Assembly: GCA_937892735.1 (NCBI GenBank)
Contig: CALBGL010000012.1
Coordinates: forward strand, 1-21,691
Length of the DNA: 21,691 bases
Direction of reading: 5' to 3'
Source: an uncultured Clostridia bacterium
GTDB lineage: Bacteria > Bacillota > Clostridia > Lachnospirales > Bianqueaceae
In this document: one piece after another, positions 21,112 to 21,691 of the stretch
How the letters are laid out: the number at the start of each line of letters is the position of its first letter
Numbering within the stretch: the stretch's first letter is position 1
Made by a program: the position numbers and the translations under genes
Notes under the pieces: generated by a model
Database searches by the model: none
Told to the model about the DNA's origin: nothing
Seen by the model: the letters and a program-made list of their open reading frames with translations, nothing else

Positions 21112-21691
21112 ATGGAGATGACATTACGATGGTTTGGAACCGGATATGATAGCGTGACGCTAGAACAAATCCGTCAGATCCCCGGGGTGACAGGCGTGAT
21201 CACGACTCTCTACGGAAAACAGCCGGGAGAGGTCTGGAGCCGGGAGGAGATCCACGTGCTGAAGGAGGAAGTGGAGGCAGCCGGCCTGCGGCTTGCCGGG
21301 ATAGAAAGTGTGAATATCCACGATGCTATCAAGGTCGGCAGTCAGGACAGAGAGCAGTATATCGAGCAGTATATTGAAACGCTGCGACATCTGGGAGAAG
21401 AAGACATTCATCTGGTCTGTTATAATTTCATGCCGGTGTTCGACTGGACACGGTCGGATCTGGCAAAACCGCGTCCAGATGGTTCTACCGTCCTTTCGTA
21501 TGACCAGCAGAAGGTGGATCAGATCCGTCCGGAGGAGATGTTTCAGAATCTGGATGAACATTCCAATGGATTCATCCTGCCCGGCTGGGAGCCAGAGCGG
21601 ATGGAACGGATCAAGGAGCTGTTCGCGTTGTATGAAGAGGTAGATGAAGAAAAACTATTCCAGAACCTGGTCTATTTCTTGGAACGTATCA
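21112..21691 (+). CDS. uxuA: Mannonate dehydratase (N-terminal part)
   Basis: This is the start of UxuA, which dehydrates D-mannonate to 2-keto-3-deoxygluconate in glucuronate breakdown. The first 193 residues are inside the window and the frame runs off its end. Matching family blocks are TLRWFGTGYDSVTLEQIRQI, PGVTGVITTLYGKQPGEVWS, IESVNIHDAIKVGS and VCYNFMPVFDWTRSDL. The last two contain the His and the Asn/Asp region near the metal site. AAAGGAGG (21095-21102) is followed by in-frame ATGs at 21103, 21106, 21112 and 21118; 21112 has the best spacing (9 nt). Whether fructuronate reductase or uronate isomerase genes follow is beyond the window. Confidence 0.93.
   Translation, partial: MEMTLRWFGTGYDSVTLEQIRQIPGVTGVITTLYGKQPGEVWSREEIHVLKEEVEAAGLRLAGIESVNIHDAIKVGSQDREQYIEQYIETLRHLGEEDIHLVCYNFMPVFDWTRSDLAKPRPDGSTVLSYDQQKVDQIRPEEMFQNLDEHSNGFILPGWEPERMERIKELFALYEEVDEEKLFQNLVYFLERI

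Noticed and set aside
1..21691. CRISPR array, insertion sequence, prophage or defence system
   Set aside because: No regularly spaced repeats, transposase, integrase or toxin/nuclease genes were seen; the window is a conserved core region plus ordinary metabolic genes.

Overview
The window is a chromosomal segment of an anaerobic, endospore-forming Firmicute, most likely a Clostridia member close to the Lachnospiraceae. The evidence is the gene order (spoIIIA genes, asp23, nusB, xseA-xseB, ispA, dxs, tlyA, nadK, argR, recN, spoIVB, spo0A), which matches the block conserved from Bacillus to Clostridia, the strong AGGAGG ribosome sites, frequent GTG/TTG starts, and tRNA genes without an encoded CCA.

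Positions 1-13824 (plus strand) hold that conserved block. It starts inside spoIIIAE and continues with spoIIIAF, AG and AH, which build the mother-cell side of the feeding channel of the forespore. A promoter and a 10-bp leader hairpin then precede asp23. From nusB to spoIVB the genes overlap or nearly touch, so transcription factor NusB, exonuclease VII, isoprenoid precursor synthesis (IspA, Dxs), TlyA, NAD kinase, ArgR, RecN and the SpoIVB protease look co-transcribed. After a 375-bp regulatory gap comes spo0A, the master regulator of sporulation.

Positions 13825-14807 are non-coding or nearly so. They hold a consensus promoter driving a ~190-nt structured RNA (6S-like architecture) with its own terminator, a tRNA-Ala(CGC), three hairpins with two copies of a 37-nt repeat, and a promoter and leader. 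These lead into a possible 55-aa ORF and an FAD-dependent dehydrogenase of the COG2509 type (14808-16187).

Positions 16207-19649 (minus strand) form one transcription direction. A consensus promoter drives two tRNA-Ser genes (CGA, GGA). They are followed by a leader with a short Asp/Pro-rich ORF, an intrinsic terminator and a sequence complementary to the downstream ribosome site. Next come a CNNM/CorC-family membrane protein with CBS domains and a DUF1846 protein. A 26-bp perfect hairpin separates the latter from the convergent FAD dehydrogenase gene.

Positions 19687-21691 hold an Eis-like GNAT acetyltransferase (minus) and, divergently, the start of mannonate dehydratase uxuA (plus, cut by the window end). 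Their promoters are back to back, separated by a G8 tract.

The most interesting candidate is the leader of the CNNM gene. Its layout fits a Mg2+-dependent switch in which an Asp/Pro-rich leader peptide controls both a terminator and ribosome-site access. This is an inference from sequence layout, not demonstrated.
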